Source: Acheta domesticus (Eukaryota; Arthropoda; Insecta; Orthoptera; Gryllidae). Taken from it: a DNA stretch of 64,000 nt. The stretch covers positions 212,768,731-212,832,730 of the forward strand of contig JAHLJT010000631.1 in assembly GCA_031308135.1 (NCBI GenBank). Direction: 5' to 3'. Both the position numbers and the translations under genes were made by a program. This document shows positions 58,895-64,000 of this stretch, one piece after another; the stretch's first letter is position 1, and every line of letters begins with the position of its first letter. The notes under the pieces are model-generated. The model made no database searches and was not told the origin of the DNA. It saw only the letters and a program-made list of their open reading frames with translations.

Positions 58895-59190
58895 TAAATT
58901 CTCTTTTTTATCCTTGATCTATTGTGTGCCTCCAGATACAATGCATTTTCTCCATATTTTAAAGTGCATGGTACAAAATATATAATGCCATATTTCTGAG
59001 CAATGGAGAGAGGAGTGACTTACTAGCGATTCTGCCAGATGATCACAGAGGCGGTTCCTTTAGCTTTACACTCTTTGAAGGATGGTATTGTGAATGACGA
59101 CCACGAGAAGAGAATGATGATGAGGATGATGATAATGATGATGGTAGAAGAATTGTTATGAATGGGATGATGTTGATGTGAGATAAATGC
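58895..59190. other. AT-rich intergenic
   Basis: GATGATGAT-like short repeats near 59,110-59,140. Nothing else recognised. Confidence 0.4.
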
Positions 59191-59194
59191 ACCC

Positions 59195-59300
59195 TATAAG
59201 AAGCCAACCACGCTGCAACAACATAATGAAAACACCCATGTCCTACACCGAGACTTGAACTGCATCCTTAACCTCGCGGTCAGCCCCACGTATTTGGATG
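59195..59300 (-). repeat. possible degenerate tRNA-derived SINE
   Basis: On the minus strand GCAGTTCAAGTCTCG (59,249-59,263) resembles box B. Its position relative to 'AACACCCATG' parallels the SINE at 30.6-30.74 kb. Confidence 0.35.
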
Positions 59301-59599
59301 CTGCTTGAGCCCTTACCTCAAGAATGCGAGCATAAAAAAATCATAATGTAATTGGAATTAAACATACCCGTAAAAACGATTACACATTCTGGTTTACTAA
59401 GTTTTTCATTAAGATTCATTAGATTTGAAAACCAACATCTTTCAATTTTCAGATTCAATAAAATGTAGGACCGGAATCTTTACACAATTACTTCATTAAC
59501 CATTAGCAACTCGACTTTATCAGACGAGTTCCTCGACAAAAAACTACTATCGGGTATCCGTTATTCATCTTTGAGGATGCGCGATGTCGTGTGAACTCT

Positions 59600-60120
59600 C
59601 TGGCAGAAGGTGAGCTTCCCCTTTCGCAGCGGCGGAGAGAACTGTCTCCCGAACCGCGCGGACCGCAGCCCCCGAGAGAAAGAGCGCCGTAAATCACCCG
59701 CCTCTAACTCACCCCGCGCCTCCGCAGCCCGCCTCCAATTCCAGCAGCCTCCGGGTTTCCGGCGCCGACGCCGGCGCGCGCTCGTCCCTCAGCCCCGCCG
59801 CGCCGCGCCGGTGCGAACGGGCGGGGGCAGGGGGGCGGGGCGGGGCGGGGCGGGGCGGGGTCGGAGGGGGCGGCCGGTCACGCCAGGGCGCGCGGGCGCC
59901 GCGGCCGATAAGCGCGGCCGACCTGCGCTATGCCCGTGCCGGAGGCCTATGTCATCGGGAATCCGGAGCCGGCGCTCGAAATAGTCGCTCTATCGCTGCA
60001 TCGGCCGCTAAATATAGCGCCTGGCGTCAGGCGAGCGCCCGCCCCACCCCTCCCCGCCCCACGCCGAACACAGCGAGCGGAGGCGGAGGCGGTGGCTGGG
60101 GAGGTGCTTCTGTGGCTGAG
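59600..60120. promoter_or_regulatory. GC/CpG island 22 with GCCGATAAGCGC
   Basis: CpG-rich. Contains (GGGGC)n at 59,834-59,861 and the 12-mer GCCGATAAGCGC at 59,904-59,915, shared exactly with island 1. GATA-family binding is inference. Confidence 0.4.
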
Positions 60121-60124
60121 GCTG

Positions 60125-61320
60125 TGGTGGTGGTGGCCGTGGAGGTGAATAAGGAGCGTCGGCAACGGTTGACGCCGCAGAGGTGATAGCGGTTGGAGGA
60201 GATACTTAACGGTGGCGGGGATGAACAGAATAGGCTGGGAAATGACGATGCGAGATGATGGGACGATAGAAGAAGAAGAGGAATGGAGTTTTGGAGATTG
60301 GCTACGAGAGTGAAGGACTTTGGAAGGAAGATGCAGTGAAGAGTGATGCTTCGTTGAAGCAAAAACTTGGCTAAAACGATGCGAATGCATAGATTGTAAT
60401 GATACTGTGTAATGGTAGTAGTTACTCATAATTTCTATAACGTAATAGAGGACGTACTCTTGTATTGTTGAAAGAGGTAGGACTACATCAATCTGTCAGA
60501 GAAATGACAAGGGTACGAACAGACAAATGAAAAGAGAAACAAATTACCCGGAAAGCGAAGAGTGAAGAAATGTAAATACGAATAGAATATAACTGAATGG
60601 GAGAAGAGTTACGAGAGTGGATTTGGAAGGAGAGGTTGTTGTTATATCTTCTCGGAATTTAAGAAAATGAAACTCTGGCGTGCTTTGGAAAATGTCACTT
60701 AATTTTCCGAATGTTTGTTAGCGTTTCAACGTATGATATAATATGAAAATATCCTTATGATTTCTTAAAGATTTTTTAAATAAAATAAAAAGAACTATTG
60801 TAACTTTGTTTTTTTCAAGATTCAGAGCGATTTCTCATGATTTTTTTATTTGAAACATTACCGTAGTATAGTAAGTAGTACATCAGTGGAGAGCCGATGT
60901 TATAGGGACGCTATAGCGGTTGATCAGCTATGGTCACGACGAGCGTGGCGGAGAGTGCCCAAACGGAGTGTTTTTGAGAAAAAAAAGAGATTGGGGAAGA
61001 ATTGAAACCGATTTGGAGCCACTTGATTAACTTTAGAATTTTCCTCAGCGACACATGCCGAAACCAATATCCAAGAGACGCTCTTCTGCTCTCATTCTTA
61101 CTGAATTCATAAATAAACATTCCTGTTAATAATTATTTTATTTTTTATCGCCACTGAAAAGTAAGGCTGTATTGTATTAAATTCTTAATATAACTTGTGT
61201 AAACTTAATTTACTATGTATATATTTTTATTCAAGAACTTGAAACGTGTGTTATGATATGATACATTTCTTCATTAATCAGTTTTACGCATTCAATTTTA
61301 ATCTTTCAAAAATTGTAAAG
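60125..61320. other. intergenic, nothing recognised
   Basis: Purine-rich at 60.2-60.7 kb, then AT-rich. The minus-strand frames are Ser/His-rich and unsupported. Confidence 0.45.
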
Positions 61321-61324
61321 GAAG

Positions 61325-61500
61325 CCTCGAGGATGGCTCATGTGTGGTATTAGCTTCCCGTGGGTTGATCCCAAGTTTGATTCCCGGTTGAGGAAAAAAT
61401 AGAATTTTAGCTTTCCTTTAAAATAGTCTCAGTTTCTGCAGCTGCATGACAAACGAAGTGTCAGTCAGACGGAGTTTGCTAGTTACGGTGAAGGGAATGC
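61325..61500 (+). repeat. possible tRNA-derived SINE, second family
   Basis: ATGGCTCATGTGTGG (box A-like, near 61,333) and AGTTTGATTCCCGG (box B-like, near 61,374) are spaced about 40 bases apart. The body to 61,500 or beyond does not match the ~500-bp family. Confidence 0.45.
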
Positions 61501-61504
61501 ATCG

Positions 61505-62929
61505 TGTTCGCAACATGTCTCTCTTACCTACCAAGCGGGGGAACTAAACTAAACCCAGCCATGGAGGACACAATTAACTAGCCGGAAAATTCGGACATCG
61601 ACCCCAAATGCCAAATTCATACTAAAAAATGTGAAGGCCATGTGGGCGGTAAGACTGTGAGGGCCAAAAGACTGAAGTTAAACTCCGTAACGACCTTCAA
61701 GCTTTACCCTTCTGCCCACACAATCTCTCAAAATCTGTAAGGCTATTAGGGCTGGCCAGTACATAGAAGTTAATAAAAAAACTTTAATCTCTCAGTCAGA
61801 GATGATCTGTTTAACACAGGACTATTTACATTAGCAGGACAAATTTTCTTTGCAAGTGTGCTTACATGCGAATTACATACACATTTAGCTTATGACTGCC
61901 ATAAAGTTGGATAATGAAACCATTTTATTCCATCAGGACCTTTCGTACACTACATAAACTAGATTATACTAATCATGGAAGGATTAATATCGTTCTCTTT
62001 CAGTGAATCAACACACACTTATCGTGTCCTCACTCGCCTTCAGATAGACCCTGTTTGAATTGTCTTATCGACTTTCAGCCAGCCATTTGTTACTGCTTTG
62101 GTCCACATTCATCCATTAGGCACTCGAAAATTAATGGACCATTATTTTCTCAATCGCTCTTCTTCACCTCTTATAACATGGCTTGCCTGTCCAGTGTATT
62201 CTCACGCATTTCGTATCACATTTATGCATTACATTTACAAGCTTATCTACTTGATTAGTCAGCTTAGCGCTTTCAGCACTCATCATACTCAGAGCCATAC
62301 TTAACTCACTTTACAGTAAGCTCACTTTTTGACGCACGTTTTGGTCAAATTCTGTTCCCACAGGTCATTTTCGCTCAATATACAAGCGCGCCGTACTTAC
62401 TGATTAGTATTATGCATTTGTACAACGAACTCTGAAAGCATTTTTTTCTATCAGATCCTATATTGGCAGCACCCTTTAAATGTGTTGTACCAAGAAGCCA
62501 TAGTATCGTGTAAAAAGGGTAACCATAGTGTTGTTGATGTATGGAGAGAAAGGGAAGGCGATGAGAGAAATGTATTTCAATGGATTATGAATAAATATGT
62601 TCTTTTAATGTGAATAAAGAATATTTTATGATGGAGAACTAATATCGACGGGAGGTCAACACATCAATATAAAAAATAAGTACATGATCTTTTTATAACA
62701 TCAAAATGCGCAAATGACATCCTAAACTTTAACGATATTACTTACTCTTCCTCTTTCATCTCTTCTCTTTTGCTACCTTTCACTCGGTTACACCCGGTTA
62801 TACTTGTATTTGCCAAGCGAACGCAATTCGCTCTTCCCTGTCCTAAGCCGGTTTTCTTATCATTCGTTCTCTACTCTCAGCTTGCCCTGTTAGGTGCTGG
62901 TCGAATTTTTCCCCACTCTCTCCTCGTGT

Positions 62930-62930
<1 letters not shown>
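61505..62930. other. AT-rich intergenic, nothing recognised
   Basis: No supported gene. A CT-rich stretch leads into the microsatellite at 62,935. Confidence 0.45.

Positions 62931-62934
<4 letters not shown>

Positions 62935-62965
<31 letters not shown>
62935..62965. repeat. (CT)n microsatellite
   Basis: About 14 CT units, marking the left edge of the next GC island. Confidence 0.9.
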
Positions 62966-62969
<4 letters not shown>

Positions 62970-63470
62970 GGCGCTCGCCGCGGGGGGCGTCGTGTGCGAG
63001 GGAGCCGTGCGCGAGGCCCCAATTAACCTCCGCCACGCCCACTCCCCCCTCCCCCGCGCTCCGCCCACACCTCTCGCTCCCCGCGCCGCGCCGCGCCGCG
63101 CCGCGCCGTTTCAATGTGCGCGGAATAATATTTTCCATATCCGATCATCTCGCGCTGGCGCCCCCGCGCGCGCCGCGGGGAGGCCGAAATGGATCCGCGG
63201 CGCTCGCCGCGAGCGGTTTGTGCCCCTCCGCCGATGACGTCACGCTACGCCCCACACCGCCCCGCCCCGCGCCCCGCCAACCCGCCCGCCAACCCGCCCG
63301 CCGGCTATTTCATTATCGGCGGCTCCTGTCAATCTCGGGCGCGAGCGGCTTCTCGCTTTAGGCGCTGGGCGTCAACGCGCGCGTGACGTCACCTTTTGGA
63401 GCGACGCCCCGCGGCGAAAATATATGGACGCTGCGCCCGTGGGCTCAAAGGGGCCGCGCGGCTGTGTTTT
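62970..63470. promoter_or_regulatory. GC/CpG island 23 with two perfect CREs
   Basis: TGACGTCA at 63,235-63,242 and again at 63,384-63,391, in CpG-rich sequence with (CCGCG)n at about 63,085-63,108 and CCCGCCAAC repeats at 63,277-63,302. It is the strongest CREB/ATF-type promoter candidate by motif. No coding exon is convincing. Confidence 0.5.
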
Positions 63471-63474
63471 GTTT

Positions 63475-64000
63475 GGCACAACAGCTGTTCTTCCTCGGGG
63501 GACGCATCAGCCAACTTTTACGCTGTAAGTGGCTATTATCCAAATGTGTCAAGTGTGGTAGTATACTTCTGGAAAGGTTTGGGGTGTCCGCTTAAGGCCA
63601 ATTTGCCGTCTGGTCCATAGAAAATATATAGTCGATGTGAACGTTCCGTATTGTCAGAACCATGAAGCCAAGTCAGTTGCTGTTATTGGGCTGGAGCTAA
63701 TGAGCAAGGTCGGCTGTATAAATGGGCAATTGGCATTAAGAAATGACGTGTAAGTTGCGTCTGCAGTTGTGCTAGACTTCATTAAAATTGAGAAAGGACG
63801 TGAAAAGGAATTTTTTGTGAGAATAGTTTTATCCGTGAATACGCTCGCTACATATGCGATGTCCCATTATTTTTCTAAAAATAGTTAATAACTATTATGT
63901 ATTCAAGAAACTCTTCTACGAAAGAAGCAACATGGAATTTGTGTTACTTTACAACCGCTATCGGGTCATCAATGCGCATGCACGTAGCTACCTTAAAAGG
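63475..64000. other. intergenic, nothing recognised
   Basis: Moderate-GC then AT-rich sequence to the window edge. Confidence 0.45.

Overview
The window looks like nuclear DNA from a eukaryote, most probably an insect. It is mostly AT-rich intergenic sequence broken by about 23 short, very GC- and CpG-rich islands. Micro- and minisatellites and small transposon remnants are dense. There are no operons and no intact host gene that I can recognise. The best lineage clue is a tRNA-derived SINE near 30.7 kb whose box B and following bases resemble, from memory, SINEs of locusts and related Polyneoptera. That placement is an inference.

Layout. At 0-5 kb: the 3' end of a Dong/R4-type retrotransposon ending in (TAA)n, a 9-bp G-rich minisatellite, several GC islands, and a fold-back element whose spacer is duplicated nearby. 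At 5-18 kb: AT-rich DNA with seven GC islands, one possible first coding exon (8.09-8.22 kb) and a broken LINE reverse-transcriptase fragment (12.7-13.0 kb). At 18-20.3 kb: a ~500-bp tRNA-derived SINE, then exactly 50 copies of a 21-bp tandem repeat running into 16-bp and degenerate repeats. At 21.3-22.3 kb: the largest GC island. At 23.6-26.3 kb: nested inverted-repeat elements, scrambled SINE pieces and a small hAT element with an 8-bp target duplication. At 28.7-29.8 kb: a GC-rich segment ending in (CA)n. At 34.5-37.9 and 43.5-44.1 kb: a degenerate, internally repeated AT-rich family. At 39.5-40.4 kb: a decayed piggyBac element with one terminus still abutting TTAA. At 48.5-49.7 kb: a SINE copy, then a 41-bp minisatellite. 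At 52.6-54.4 kb: a near-perfect palindromic MITE and a dead pogo/Tigger transposase. At 57.8-58.9 kb: a second Dong/R4-like element, with an intact 294-codon C-terminal reading frame and AAT/ATT repeats on both sides. At 59.6-63.5 kb: two more GC islands.

Function. The coding potential is almost wholly transposon-derived. The GC islands are the best candidates for host function: several carry perfect CRE (TGACGTCA), AP-1 or Maf-type (GCTGAGTCAGC) sites, and two share the 12-mer GCCGATAAGCGC. They could be promoters or enhancers of a gene whose exons lie mostly outside the window. Most long open frames are by-products of low-complexity repeats whose period is a multiple of three, or of stop-poor GC-rich DNA.
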